NCBI GenBank assembly: GCA_963931865.1
Contig: OZ007507.1
Coordinates: forward strand, 3,192,077-3,256,076
Reading direction: 5' to 3'
Source of the DNA: Axinella damicornis
Lineage: Eukaryota > Porifera > Demospongiae > Axinellida > Axinellidae
DNA: 64,000 bases
Both the position numbers and the translations under genes were made by a program. A model generated the notes under the pieces. It worked only from the letters and a program-made list of their open reading frames with translations, ran no database searches and had not been told where the DNA came from. Of the stretch, positions 46,301 to 56,285 are shown one piece after another. How positions within the stretch are numbered: position 1 is the stretch's first letter; each line of letters opens with the position of its first letter.

Positions 46301-49300
46301 CAAATGTATATTGTATAATGTTGCATGCTCGAAACAAACTCCACTATTCAAAATCGTTACATTCTCACATCTAAGCAATTTCTCCGAATGAAATCACATT
46401 TCACCTGATATTAATCTCTATGTGCGGGCGTTCTACCTTGGATAGGATACATGGCTAGTTAGTGGTATCCCCAGACCTGTATACCCTGCTCTATTCTGTA
46501 TTGTGGGTTGAAAGGCGTGGGAGCATTGAGTAACTGGGAGAGGAGGGGTCTAACTGCAACTGCTGAACCGTGGCAGCTGCTCATCCGATCACATTGCCCC
46601 CACATTGCCCCCGCATTGCCCCCGCATTCCCTAGCAGTTGGCTTCGTACCATCACAGCTGTGGGAAGTACTTGGCATATAACAGGAAACTATATTACTGG
46701 CACCAAGAGTTTCAAAACAACCCGTGCTTGTGGCCTTCACCAGAGTAGCTTGTGGGCTTCATGGAGTAGCTTGTGGGCTTTCTTTACCTGATTGTGTACT
46801 ACCATTATTCCTGGTTTAAGTGTTTGTCTAGTAGCACTATAAATTGTTGACTCAAGCCCTATCTATTATCCTCCCACTTTTCGTGTTAGCTTATACTACT
46901 GTATCAGTACATGGTTTGGCAAGCCATTGTCCAGATCTGATTCAAATTTAACTTGCACGTGCGCACGTAGGTGCTAACCACACCTCTGCCATAGAAGTCA
47001 GTTGGCTGCGTCAACGTACGGTAGATCCATTGTTGATGATATCTCATGCTTGATGAGATCCACGAGTGAGACACGTTACGATCAGGCGCTGGTGATCTCT
47101 GCTGCATGTCCAAACGGCGGCGCATGCACACCACAGCTTACCGTGCTCTTTGGACAACAGACTAGCTTGCAAACCAGTGTACCTCTGCTGTTTCTAGCAC
47201 TCTACCCCATGCATGCATGCACACCAGTGGTAGAGTGATAAACCAGAGTAGCATATTGTTTTTGGAGGGTTGAACTGGTGGAGGAGGAGGTTGGCTAGTG
47301 GAGGGTTGAACTGGTGGAGGGTTGAACTGGTGGAGGAGGAGGCTGGTGGAGGAGGAAGTTGGCTGGTGGATGGTTGAACTGGTGGAGGAGGAGGTTGGCT
47401 GGTGGAGGGTTGAACTGGTGGAGGAGGAGATTGGCTGGTGGATGGTTGAACTGGTGGAGGAGGAGGTTGGCTGGTGGAGGGTTGAACTGGTGGAGGAGGA
47501 GATTGGCTGGTGGAGGGTTGAACTGGTGGAGGAGGTGGCTGGTGGAGGGTTGAACTGGTGGAAGAGGTGGCTGGTGGAGGGTTGAACTGGTGTCAGGGGG
47601 TAGTTGGGGAGGGGATCAGTGATTCCCCTCACCCAAGGAGAACATCCTCCTCATCCCTCGCAGGCAGCTGAGAGTAGTGATGCACCGATGTGGTCTTTTA
47701 CCGATATTCCAATAATCCGATATATACCAACAGACATCTGCCGATATTGATAACCGATCCAATGTTTCTGAAGTATATAGTAATTGTCATAAGTAATATT
47801 TATATACCACTTTGCCGTGCATTACGGGTTTTAGTGCACGAGGGCAATCTAGTTAACGGTCGAGGGCGAGATAATGCACGAGCCGAAGGCGAGTGCATTA
47901 TCCGCCCGAGACCGTTAACTAGATTGCCCGAGTGCACTAAAGCCCGTAATGCACGGCAAAGTGGTATCTAAACTACTTAGTGCAACTCACCGACCCGAGA
48001 CAGCCTTTGATCTTTGAAAAGTGTGCATTATCTAGATAATGCACACTAAAGTGTGCAATAAGCGATTTAATGCTCCGTCATGTGATCGATTCTGAGGCGT
48101 CTGATTCGTTGAGGGTCACGTGAGTAGCGCTAAATTTGGTGTATGAAAAGTGTCACTATGTATCTAATAATGATAATATTTTGGACGCTTTGGAGAAGGC
48201 TGTTTGGGCTCCCCTGCAGAAGCGAGTTCCTCTATCTTCTGATCCAGATGCTCTTTAGCATACATGTAGGCTCGCTTCTGTGGTCCACTGAAAAACTTGT
48301 CCTTGAATCGTGGGTCAAGAAGTGTTGCCAGTACAAGTGAAAGGTCAGTTTCTACATCTACATATCTTCTATTCAACAAAGTTAACATATCACTTTTCAT
48401 TGTTCGTACTCCATGATCATCACTGTGATCTTCTAGAGTCTTTTGGAGGGCTCTAATAAAGGGAGAGACAGATGCAGCATTGGTGAAAACGGACTTTGTT
48501 ATTTCCTCTACTGGATTGAGAACAATTATGACTTTGCTGATGAGGTCCAGCTGATTAGGTGTAAGTGATCGGTTCTTGGGCGGCTCCAACGGCTTGACTG
48601 GGCAGCTGTCTGAAGTGCGGTCAGGTGAGTTGCAATGAAGGCACCACCCCACCCCTCTGAGCTTTAGCCATGCCATTGCAGCATTTGGCTATTCTGAAAT
48701 TTGTGCCGGTAGGATTGTCATCCTGTTTGGCCTTTTGTTTCAATAGATAACCAACAATGTCATGAGCAGTGCATATGCTACATCCACACCCATTTTTGGA
48801 ACTTGAAAGTAATGGTTTAGGTATCGATGTAATGCTTCCTTCCTGTTCGTTCCTCTATGTGGTTTGATCCGCATCCACACCATGATAGAATAGGGTTTTC
48901 CAATATCTGACCATACATGTATTTTGAAGTATGTTGTGATAAGAAAGGTCGCACTTATCGACTCCTCCCACTGATGGTTGTATTTGACCACAGCAATAGG
49001 TACAATGTACATGCAGGTGCATTCACTTTTTCTTCTGATGTGTGTCGTGTTCTGCATGTCGTGGGGCCTGGGTTAATTGGCTGTAGTCAGTTGGCAGAAG
49101 TCCGCAACTGGTCCTAGTGGCAAACCGGTCCGCACATCTACTTTGTCTTGTGAAATCATCTCTCCTGTAGGGTAGGGTTCTGTTGAACGTTGCTTGCAAC
49201 TGCAGACTAGGTAGCGGTGGTGGAGTGGCTCTAATTAGGTAGCGGTTGTGGAGTGGCTCTAATTAGGTAGCGGTGGTTAGATGCATCGATTTCCAGCAGA

Positions 49301-52300
49301 TCCATTGAAGAGAGAGCAGTGGCTAAAAGCAGTTGGACTGCAAGAAACTGATATCTTTGTATCAAGTTGCTAGAGAGGTTGAATTTTCATATGGAGATAC
49401 GAAATATGGAAGTATACGATTGATAATTTTGTTGGATGATATAGATACTGATTGAAGATATGGATATGTAGGATATAGATATGGATAGGATGGTCGAACA
49501 GATATTGATATGGATAAACGATATAGACAATAATGGACTGGTGGACGATATAGATGTGGCAAAAAAAGAAAAAGGGATGGATGACTACGCTTACTTGATC
49601 CTTTTACTGCTTCGATTTATCCTTTAACTTCTTCGATTCACTTTCTTTCTCCTTTAACTGTTTAACCTTATCCTGGATGTTTTTTGGCGTGCATTCCATC
49701 GGATTACTCTTAAGGAATTTGCGGGACTCTTTGAGAGTGACGGATGATCTCCCAATGAGATCGGTGCGTATCCACTTCCTTATCCTGGCAAGTTCATTGT
49801 CTGTGTATTGGACTTTGGTATGTTGCTTTCGGGCAGGCTTCGTGGCTGCCTTTTGGCCGGCTTTTTGGGCTCCTGCTTGGCCTCTGACTCATCGGAGTCA
49901 GTCTCGGTCCCTTTAATCATCTTCTCCCTGATTTTGAGTGCCACCGCTGCTTGTTGAGAGGTTTGGAGCCTCTCATAATACTTCTTATGGACCTTCTCAC
50001 TGTGGGACATGTGGGAGGATATTAGGAGGCGGTCTTGGGGATCCAGCTCCTTGGCGGAGGCTGTTGCCGCCACTGTCCTGACTGAGGGTGGTGCAGCTAG
50101 GCACTCTTATGCCATATTTGACTGCCAGCCACTGCAGCCGCTGATTGAGAGTTGTCTAGTGCTGTCACCCTTGGTCTCCGTCCAACAGCGACTCTCACTA
50201 TCTAATGCTAGGGAGATACACAAACCTTTCCCACGCAACTTGTCAAGCAACTCTGGAAGTCGATCCATAGCTGTACCTCTGTACTGTTCTGGTCGAGGAT
50301 CAAAGTCTTCCAGAGGTTTGAGAGTCCGCTTTCTCTCTCTGCCATAAACGTACTTCTGGAAAGTCGACTCTGACATCAAAGCTGTACTTTCCTTCCGTCT
50401 ATGAGTGACCTTCCACTGACAGGCAAAAGATGTAATAGGCAGTGCCTCTTCCTCAGACGTAACATCTGCGTCATTGCCTGCAAGCAGGAATCCCCCAGGG
50501 CACATAGCCACCAGAGCATGTAGAAGGCCAGACACATGGGTGCAGGATGCAGACTTCCTATTTAGTGAAATACTTTAATGAAAAACATCAACTATACACT
50601 TACCCTGCAGCACACTGGCATGTTGCACTCTCAATTGTTGCCAATTCTCCATTTCGACCCAAAGAAGAGTCACATGATAGAGCCCAGCTTTCATGGATGG
50701 TGTCAGCCATCTTGTAGTACCTATGAGGGAATCATCATCACTCTCCTGAGTTGAGTTGCTGTATCGGTGAAGTGCTCATGGACCTCTACGAGAAGCATGA
50801 CCCTTTGTTCAAGACTCAGTAGTTTCTGATATAGGCAGGAATGAAGGAGAATTTTGCAGCTTCATAATTACTGTTTTGTATGACCTTTACATAATTCTAT
50901 ACTGATTACTGAAACCTCCGTTGGGTTTTTTGGATAGGAATTCCACCAGTGCTGTCTCCTCTTGTCCGGTCCACTCTGCTGCTGGTACAAGATCGTGATC
51001 ATTGAAGTCCAAAGACTTAGCCGAATGGAAACATAGGGTACGAGCACAGCTTTCAGCGCACCTAGGCTTGGTCACTGGTGTCATGGGGGGGAGGTGAACG
51101 AAGATTTTGTGTACTTTTGGGAGTCCGTAGAATTTGGGAATGTCGTGGTGTTTTGTGCATTGAAGAAATTTGTACAGACATTTACCGAACGGCAACTGGC
51201 GGCGGGACTTGAACTGGACAAACAAATTAGTAAGTAGGCGTCGGAGTCGGGAAAATTGTGTATAGGTCTGTATGCATTTGATATCCATCAGTGCAAGTGC
51301 ATCAAGGCAGCAGGAAATATAGTCTTCTGTACCTAAGAGTTGATCCGCATGGTACTGAGAACGTTAGAGATGTAATGTAGAATATATATATGCAGGTTTG
51401 TTCTAATGGCCACAATGTTGAGCTGCCTAGCTAGCTTTAACTTCTACCACGACAAGTATATGATTCTAAGGCCTCAGACTACAACACAACAAAGACCCTA
51501 AGACAAATAAACACCTCAAACACTTTGAGTTTACTCGAAGATCAACACATAGACCTACATATCAACATTTGTTTATTTTGAATAGCTCCAATAAAAGGCC
51601 AGCTATATTTCCCATCCTTGTTACATCCTGGCGACAAGGACGGCATACATGTACAATGCCCTTATTGCCTACCCCGAGTGATTTCACTAACTCGCATGCC
51701 TGTTCACTCTTCCATTGATGTGGTGATTACATTTCAGAGTGACTGTTGCTGCACAGTTCACAGGGTCTTTGCTACTCTTGGGTAACAATTGACAGCCTCT
51801 GCTGACTGCTTCTCCTCCAGTTAATCTTCATAAGTATTCAGTAACCTCACCATAGCTGAATATGGACGCTTGTACTACAGCAGCATCCACACCATGATAG
51901 AATAGCTGGTTGAGCATGTTGAATGAGTGGACCTACCAATATCCAAGCGAGTCTTTAATTCTTGGTTAAAGAATTAAGCGAGCATTCTTAATACAAATCT
52001 GAGATAGCATACTGTAACAGTAGCATTACTAAACATAGGGTTTTCCACAATCTGACCATTATGTTGAAGTATTGTGATAAGAAAGGTAGTCTCGGCCCCA
52101 AACCAACCCCAGTGACTTGTTGCCATCGACACTGCCACATAAGGAGTCATACACAAAGGGCAGGCATCCATAGCAGAGCAACTTTCCACTGCCCGTCGGT
52201 ATAGATACAAAGATATCCTTATCCTTGCCTTTCACGAACTCTTTCGCTGCTTCAAGTTGTTCTGACTTCACTGTAGGGTACCCCAGTCGCCTAAACGCTG

Positions 52301-55300
52301 CTGTAATCGCGGCCTCGATGTCTCCGCTACTCCACTTCTTCGCCATATCACTTCTGAATGCGTACAAGCTAGCTACATAATCTCGCTCAAGTAGTTGCGT
52401 GAGAAACGCAGGACGTGAACATTCCAAACGTCATTACTAGCCAATTAACCAATCAGATTCAGCCATCTGAAATTCCACTGATGACTAATTTTTATGTCGC
52501 AACTTGGCCAGACCCTCCCTCCCCGCGCGTGATACTAGATGCGATCCGTGCTGGGGTGGTTTGGGTCTGGGACCGAGACTATAAGAAAGGTTGCACTTAT
52601 CAACCCCTCCCACTGATGGTTGTATTTGACCACAGCTGCAATAGGTATGTGCAGGTACATTCACTTTTTCTTCTGATGTAACTCCAAGCACCTCTGAATT
52701 CACCAAATTAGAGGGGTTAAGGCAATTGGCACCTGTGTACGAATACTCTGGGGCGTTGCGTCGTGTTCTGCATGTCGCGGGGCCTAGGTGCTGTTGGCAG
52801 AGGTCCGCTACTGGGCCTAGTGGCACACCGGTCCCGCTCATCTGCTTTGCAAACTTTGGGAAATTTTATACGATGTAGCGTAAGTTTTGAAATGGCCATC
52901 AGTAGGTCACCATCTCTCCTGTAAAGTAGGGTTCAAGTTGAGCGTTGCTTACAACTGCAGACTAGGTGGTGGAGTGCTCAACATGTAACCTACCACCCAC
53001 TCCTGCTCCAGCACCCACTTCCTCCTGTCCTTAGCACCTTTGCCCGCTGACCAATTGCTTCAGCTGTAAACAGGGCTTGACCTGTGTGGTTGCTGTGATC
53101 GTAGAATGGTGTCCTTGTGGATGGTCCAAAATGATCTGCTGAGCTACTGGCCGATTTCCATAGTGAAACGGTGTGACTAGTGATAGAATCTTGGGATTGG
53201 CCAAGAAGAGGAACTTAATTGCTCATATCAACAACCTTTTGGTGATGGCTTGTATGGAGTGGTGTGACTCAGGAGGGCTTCCAGGATTGGCTCCCAGGTG
53301 TTGAATCTTTGTGTAGTTCCTGTCATGTTGGACTCAGTCAGTAAGCCAGGCTTTGTTGGGGAAACATGGGAACTCATGCTGTCATATCTTGCATACGGAA
53401 GAACGGAATTCTAATTTTAGTGCGCAAATTAGTAATCTTTGATGTACGTGTACCATCAGCCAAGAGTAGTGCTATCCCAAGCTACCCATATAGTAGAGTG
53501 TGTCTGCGAGGCTTCAGCAGTATCAGGCACCCCCCCCCCCCTCCCCTCCTGTCTAGCTGAGCAATAATTAGAACCCTCCTTTCCTATGTGCATAGTTCGA
53601 ATGATCAAAAGCTGGATGTGGGAATGCCCCTGGAAACTAAAGTACAGAGTGCTTGTTTGCATTGTGAAGCAACTGTTTATAAATGTCTTGCATGATGTTT
53701 TGTTTCTGTAGCAATATGGAGAAAAACAACTGAGAGTGAATCTAGCCTTCCGTGGTGGCCGAGGTGGGCGTGGTGGAAGAGGAAGGGGTGGGCCCGGAAG
53801 AGGAGGCCCTGGTAGAGGTGAGTATGTGGGGGGGGGGGGGGGGGGGGGGGGGGGGATTAGGTGCATCTTTATTTGTGCTGTAATAATATTAATGTCATTG
53901 TTCAAAACTTCAGGGGAAAATTTCTCTATTAGTCTAGATCCTAACATCCAATCTCTTTGGGCACATCATTGCAGATCTGTTATGGTGAAGAAAATATTTA
54001 GTGAAAATAGTCAACAGTCTTTGATTGCACAATCATCAAACAATGCAGCGACATTTGCTCTGTTCTATTGCAGGTGGCTATGGTGGCTATCCACCCGGTG
54101 GAGGGGGAGGGTTCTACCAGCCTGGACCTGGCTATGGCGGCTATCCACAACAAGGGAGCTATGGTGGTGGACCTCCTTATGGAGGTGGTGGAGGTGGAGG
54201 TGGAGGTGGTGGTGGGGGATATTATGATCGTTCATACCGAGGGGACAGGGGAGGTGGAGGGGACAGGGGAGGAGGGTACCGTAGCAGAGGAAGGGGAGGA
54301 CGCGGACAAAGCAGTGGAGGAGTGAGATACGAGGAGTTCAAGGAGCCAAATCCAGGTATGTTGGCGGGAAATGCTCTCCAAACATTGCCTAATGACTTAA
54401 CCACCTCATGCACGGTCTTGTTCGTAACCTGCATTATACTTGTATACATGCATGTCCCCATTGCGTATATGCCCTACCCACTCTGTCTTTAACCCCCAAG
54501 TTCTTACATACATGTAGGTAGTAAAATCTCGTGTACAGTGTGAACTAGACGACTGCAATAGATTGTCTGAGCAAGCTTGCCACACTACAGTCATATCCAA
54601 GTACAGACATACACTGTATGCTCAGGAACTAAGTCCACACGCTGAAAGCAGATACACATGTCAGTGGTGGTATGCATACATACACTCAGCAGGACAGATG
54701 TCTGAGCTGAAAGTTAAGTACAGGAGCACGCATGGGCTGGTTACTCAAAGACAGCTGAAACACAATTGTGTAACTCATACAGGAACTGTGAGTCAGGCAG
54801 ACACGGACACTCTGATCCAGCACACCATGTGCTCAGTACAGAGGGGTGAAAACACCCGATGATAGTCATCAGACAGCCTGTTGATCATGGACAGATGAAC
54901 AAGTGTCATGGCGAGATGGAAGCACTGTTGCCATCTTTGTTTCCATGCAGCAGCCCCCATCACACTAGGCCCACCAGACGTTTTTCCACTCCGTATGAAA
55001 ATCTATGAACAAGACTAGATAGTCATAATCTGTATGCAGTTATTAATTTACGCAAGTATAATATTTTCAGTAATTGAGTCAAATGCTTTATCCTATTGCA
55101 GAGGATCTGGAAAACCGGCCCAGGCTTAAACTAAAGCCACGCACAGTCAGTAACCCTGTGAATGCACTTGCAGACACTGCTTCGAGAATGGCAATATTTG
55201 GTGGGGGAAAACCCAGAGATGACAAAGATTTTGATGAAGGCAAAGAGAAAGGGGGAAGGCAGAAGTCAGGATCGGAATCAGATACCCCAGACGGCAAGCC

Positions 55301-55379
55301 AGACGGAAAGCCAGACGGCAAGCCAGACGGCAAGAAGTCGGACAGTAAATCAAGTGACACTGAGACAGCATCAACATGA
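37343..55379 (+). CDS. EIF4H: EIF4H-like translation initiation factor, complete, seven exons
   Basis: Exons 37343-37437, 38338-38557, 39069-39117, 46121-46185, 53712-53817, 54074-54355 and 55102-55379 join with agreeing phases and GT-AG introns to 364 codons. The protein has a Gly/Tyr/Pro-rich N-terminus, one RRM ([20 protein letters not shown] with RNP2, [14 protein letters not shown], and [20 protein letters not shown] with RNP1), an RGG/glycine-rich region (exons 5-6) and the EIF4H-type tail [11 protein letters not shown] ... AIFGG. It ends in a DGKP-repeat. EIF4H binds RNA and stimulates the eIF4A helicase in translation initiation. Human EIF4H is shorter (about 248 residues); the extra length is low-complexity sequence. 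The start at MADEVFES was chosen because it mirrors family starts, although the frame is open upstream to 37178. Introns 3 and 4 are about 7.0 and 7.5 kb and full of repeats. Confidence 0.93.
39125..40291. repeat. Minisatellite, 55-bp unit, about 21 copies, at the donor of EIF4H intron 3
   Basis: The unit contains gttcactgtgtgtgttggtg, ggagggtgacatggagtata and gg(c/g/a)attgtgctccgg. The first unit starts a few bases after the exon 3 donor (gt at 39118). Copies differ mainly by one GT dinucleotide and one substitution. Confidence 0.96.
40549..40912. repeat. Tandem duplication of an about 185-bp segment in EIF4H intron 3
   Basis: Both copies contain cagtggtggagctgaag, gagggaaaacagtgtac-type, gtgactgcgacagac, aaggcaaga and tggaatacaagatggcggac. 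A further fragment (cagtggtggagctgaagtgg) lies at 43146. Confidence 0.75.
40987..41781. repeat. Minisatellite, 23-bp unit, about 34 copies (left part)
   Basis: The unit is catgctggtggatcatggac plus tgc, with alternating atc-a, atc-g and atg-g variants in patterned order. It is open in three forward frames (Trp/His/Ala-rich peptides), which is an artefact. It continues at 42258-42485 after the insertion described next. Confidence 0.96.
41782..42257. mobile_element. hAT-type non-autonomous element inserted into the 23-bp minisatellite, 476 bp
   Basis: The ends are CAGTGGCGGATCCAAGGGGG and (inverted) ...GTATCCGCCCCTG, the CAGxGGCGGAT type common to many animal hAT elements. The array resumes directly on the right with ctggtgga, while the left flank ends ctggt, so an 8-bp duplication cannot be shown cleanly. 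Its G+C-rich interior has no transposase. Confidence 0.7.
42258..42485. repeat. Minisatellite, 23-bp unit, about 10 copies (right part)
   Basis: The same unit and variants as 40987-41781; one array split by the hAT-type insertion. Confidence 0.95.
42575..42981. repeat. Minisatellite, 81-bp unit, 5 copies
   Basis: Starts at 42575, 42656 and every 81 bp after that, with gacagggtccttgttacttg, ctagatgggcagcatagtca and cttgtaccatcttta. 81 is a multiple of 3, so one frame stays open through all copies. The array lies in an EIF4H intron and is not a gene. Confidence 0.95.
43031..43068. mobile_element. Short TAGCCTCG foldback element
   Basis: tagcctcgttcccaggc faces ctgggaacgaggcta with a short loop. 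Flanks agree at about 6 of 9 bases. Confidence 0.55.
43271..44402. mobile_element. Inverted-repeat element, about 1.1 kb, with a transposase-type first exon
   Basis: The left end gggcgt...gtgaaacggcaaaattcaaa and the right end (complement of ttgaattttgccgtttacat...cgccc) are inverted. On the minus strand at 43784-43491 lies a serine-rich start and then [40 protein letters not shown] and a [12 protein letters not shown] end. This is the first-exon pattern of BED/CGGBP1-like, hAT-related proteins. A TAG just before the SFLERL block breaks the frame from the upstream ATG. A shorter relative is at 59752-59991. Confidence 0.5.
44383..44707 (-). pseudogene. Frameshifted fragment of an uncharacterised cysteine-containing protein
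   Basis: One minus frame reads [20 protein letters not shown] then [19 protein letters not shown]. After a one-base shift it continues [20 protein letters not shown] then [20 protein letters not shown]. Both halves look protein-like (C-x-x-C, aromatic residues, acidic end) and overlap at the shift. Function unknown. Confidence 0.35.
44968..45160. repeat. Two short tandem arrays
   Basis: Three copies of an about 40-bp unit (ccttcactgacctcaacgac plus ctttcgttgtcacatctcca) are followed by two copies of an about 39-bp unit (tgtgggctcgatcctccacg plus atcgaccct). Confidence 0.85.
45461..45688 (-). pseudogene. Gag zinc-knuckle fragment of a Ty3/gypsy-type LTR retrotransposon
   Basis: The minus frame has two zinc knuckles: [13 protein letters not shown] and [14 protein letters not shown] (C-x2-C-x4-H-x4-C), followed by a basic region. 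The paired knuckles with CGGKH...F-x-x-A-x-C are typical of Gag from invertebrate gypsy-type elements. No protease, RT or integrase is nearby, so it is a relic. Confidence 0.6.
45768..45978. mobile_element. Partial, inverted copy of the MITE at 13917
   Basis: It shares taggcgcatgttcactgtt-type and cgcaggttcaactctc blocks, in the opposite orientation to 13917-14190. It ends with gcgcctaatatcacatgacta. The outer left end is missing. Confidence 0.5.
47267..47595. repeat. Minisatellite, 36-bp unit, about 9 copies
   Basis: ggttgaactggtggaggagg plus aggttggctggtggag. Purine-rich and open in several frames on both strands. In EIF4H intron 4. Confidence 0.94.
47804..47967. mobile_element. Long perfect-type palindrome (foldback), about 164 bp
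   Basis: accactttgccgtgcattac at the left and its complement at the right are followed inward by further matching arms (agtgcac, gggcaatctagttaacggtc). Only about 35 bp remain as loop, itself containing gtgcattat in both orientations. A second small palindrome follows (agtgtgcattatctagataatgcacact near 48020). Confidence 0.75.
48164..48676 (-). pseudogene. hAT-family transposase fragment (ZBED-like)
   Basis: A minus-strand frame with [40 protein letters not shown], then [20 protein letters not shown] and [10 protein letters not shown]. The L-A-T-x-L-D-P-R-F-K-D block and spacing are those of hAT transposases close to ZBED proteins. The N-terminal BED finger and the C-terminal dimerisation region are absent. 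Confidence 0.75.
48740..48896 (-). pseudogene. Transposon-derived fragment with [13 protein letters not shown] motif
   Basis: The minus frame reads [20 protein letters not shown] then [20 protein letters not shown]. The G-T-N-x-x-E-x-L-H-R-x-L...G-V-x-x-A-x-A-L-L pattern recurs in multi-copy proteins of sponges and hydrozoans. No longer frame survives. Confidence 0.4.
48868..49245. repeat. Dispersed repeat, copy without the RecQ element
   Basis: This segment is paralogous, in the same orientation, to 51888-52975. Shared blocks include catccacaccatgatagaat, cactgatggttgtatttgac, cattcactttttcttctgat, cgtgttctgcatgtcg and acaactgcagactagg-type. At 48945 it has the uninterrupted gtgataagaaaggtcgcactt where the other copy holds the 495-bp insertion. 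Confidence 0.75.
49600..50073 (-). pseudogene. Tyrosine-recombinase-like or related transposon protein, C-terminal fragment
   Basis: From 50073 the frame reads [20 protein letters not shown] then [20 protein letters not shown] and a charged tail. After a shift near 49800 another frame continues [20 protein letters not shown] then [19 protein letters not shown]. The H-M-x-H-S-x-x-V-H-x-x-Y-Y motif resembles the last part of tyrosine-recombinase-derived proteins (H...Y). The assignment is tentative. Confidence 0.4.
50107..50720 (-). CDS. SWIM-type zinc-finger protein, two exons (mobile-element associated)
   Basis: Two minus exons join in phase: 50720-50604 ([20 protein letters not shown] then [13 protein letters not shown]) and 50557-50107. 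Across the junction the text [14 protein letters not shown] forms a SWIM zinc finger (C-x-C-x7-C-x-H). It is followed by [26 protein letters not shown] and [20 protein letters not shown]. This order is found in multi-copy invertebrate proteins that often continue into a YqaJ-type recombinase domain; no such domain is seen here. It sits in EIF4H intron 4, antisense to it. The frame is intact over this stretch, so it may be a partial but recent copy. Confidence 0.55.
50887..51288 (-). mobile_element. Penelope-like reverse transcriptase fragment, second copy
   Basis: The minus frame contains [20 protein letters not shown] then [20 protein letters not shown], closely parallel to 29461-29610. It then leaves the RT pattern and ends in a short [14 protein letters not shown] segment that looks SANT/Myb-like. 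It is truncated at both sides. Confidence 0.65.
51888..52975. repeat. Dispersed repeat, copy holding the RecQ-bearing insertion
   Basis: Paralogue of 48868-49245, interrupted by the 495-bp element and by a second insert of about 70 bp (around 52680-52760, starting actccaagcacctctg). Confidence 0.7.
52087..52581. mobile_element. TAGTCTCG-family element, 495 bp, carrying the 5' part of a RecQ-type helicase gene; exact 9-bp duplication
   Basis: The left end is TAGTCTCGGCCCCAAACC and the right end, inverted, is TAGTCTCGGTCCCAGACC. Both are flanked by taagaaagg (52078-52086 and 52582-52590). The paralogous locus at 48945 has a single such site without insertion. On the minus strand the interior encodes [40 protein letters not shown] and the Walker A motif [10 protein letters not shown] followed by [14 protein letters not shown]. 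That is the start of a RecQ/DEAD-type helicase with its own ATG, cut off before later motifs. The terminal repeats and duplication length fit a Mutator-like mode of insertion. Confidence 0.85.
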
Positions 55380-55518
55380 ATTTATCAGGTTCGTACATAC
55401 ATAACATCCCACTTCCGTTGCGCACAGACAGATGCATGTATTGTTGATGATATCAGTAACTTGTTCACATGGTACGTACACTGGAAGCACATAACACTCG
55501 GGCCTGGGAAGAAAGCTA

Positions 55519-56285
55519 ATACCCAGGCTTACCATCCCAGATTTTAGCCTCAATACCCAGGCTCCCAGGCTTACCATCCCAGATTTTAGCCTCAATACCC
55601 AGGCTTACCATCCCAGATTTTAGCCTCAATACCCAGGCTTACCATCCCAGATTTTAGCCTCAATACCCAGGCTTACCATCCCAGATTTTAGCCTCAATAC
55701 CCAGGCTCCCAGGCTTACCATCCCAGATTTTAGCCTCAATACCCAGGCTCCCAGGCTTGCCATCCCAGATTTTAGCCTCAATACCCAGGCTCCCAGGCTT
55801 ACCATCCCAGATTTTAGCCTCAATACCCAGGCTTACCATCCCAGATTTTAGCCTCAATACCCAGGCTTACCGTCCCAGATTTTAGCCTCAATACCCAGGC
55901 TTACCGTCCCAGATTTTAGCCTCTATACCCAGCTTACCATCCCAGATTTTAGCCTCAATACCCAGGCTTACCGTCCCAGATTTTAGCCTCAATACCCAGG
56001 CTTACCATCCCAGATTTTAGCCTCAATACCCAGGCTTACCATCCTAGATTTTAGCCTCAATACCCAGGCTTACCATCCCAGATTTTAGCCTCAGTACCCA
56101 GGCTTACCATCCCAGATTTTAGCCTCAATACCCAGGCTTACCGTCCCAGATTTTAGCCTCTATACCCAGCTTACCATCCCAGATTTTAGCCTCAATACCC
56201 AGGCTTACCATCCCAGATTTTAGCCTCAATACCCAGGCTTACCATCCCAGATTTTAGCCTCAATACCCAGGCTTACCATCCCAGA
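55519..56285. repeat. Minisatellite, 34-bp unit (some 44-bp), about 22 copies
   Basis: ttttagcctcaatacccagg plus cttaccatcccaga. A longer variant inserts ctcccagg. It starts about 140 bp after the EIF4H stop codon, so it may lie in or just beyond its 3' untranslated region. Confidence 0.95.

Noticed and set aside
53456..53947. Minus-strand 163-codon proline-rich frame
   Set aside because: It is the antisense of the EIF4H glycine/arginine-rich exon and the adjoining G tract.
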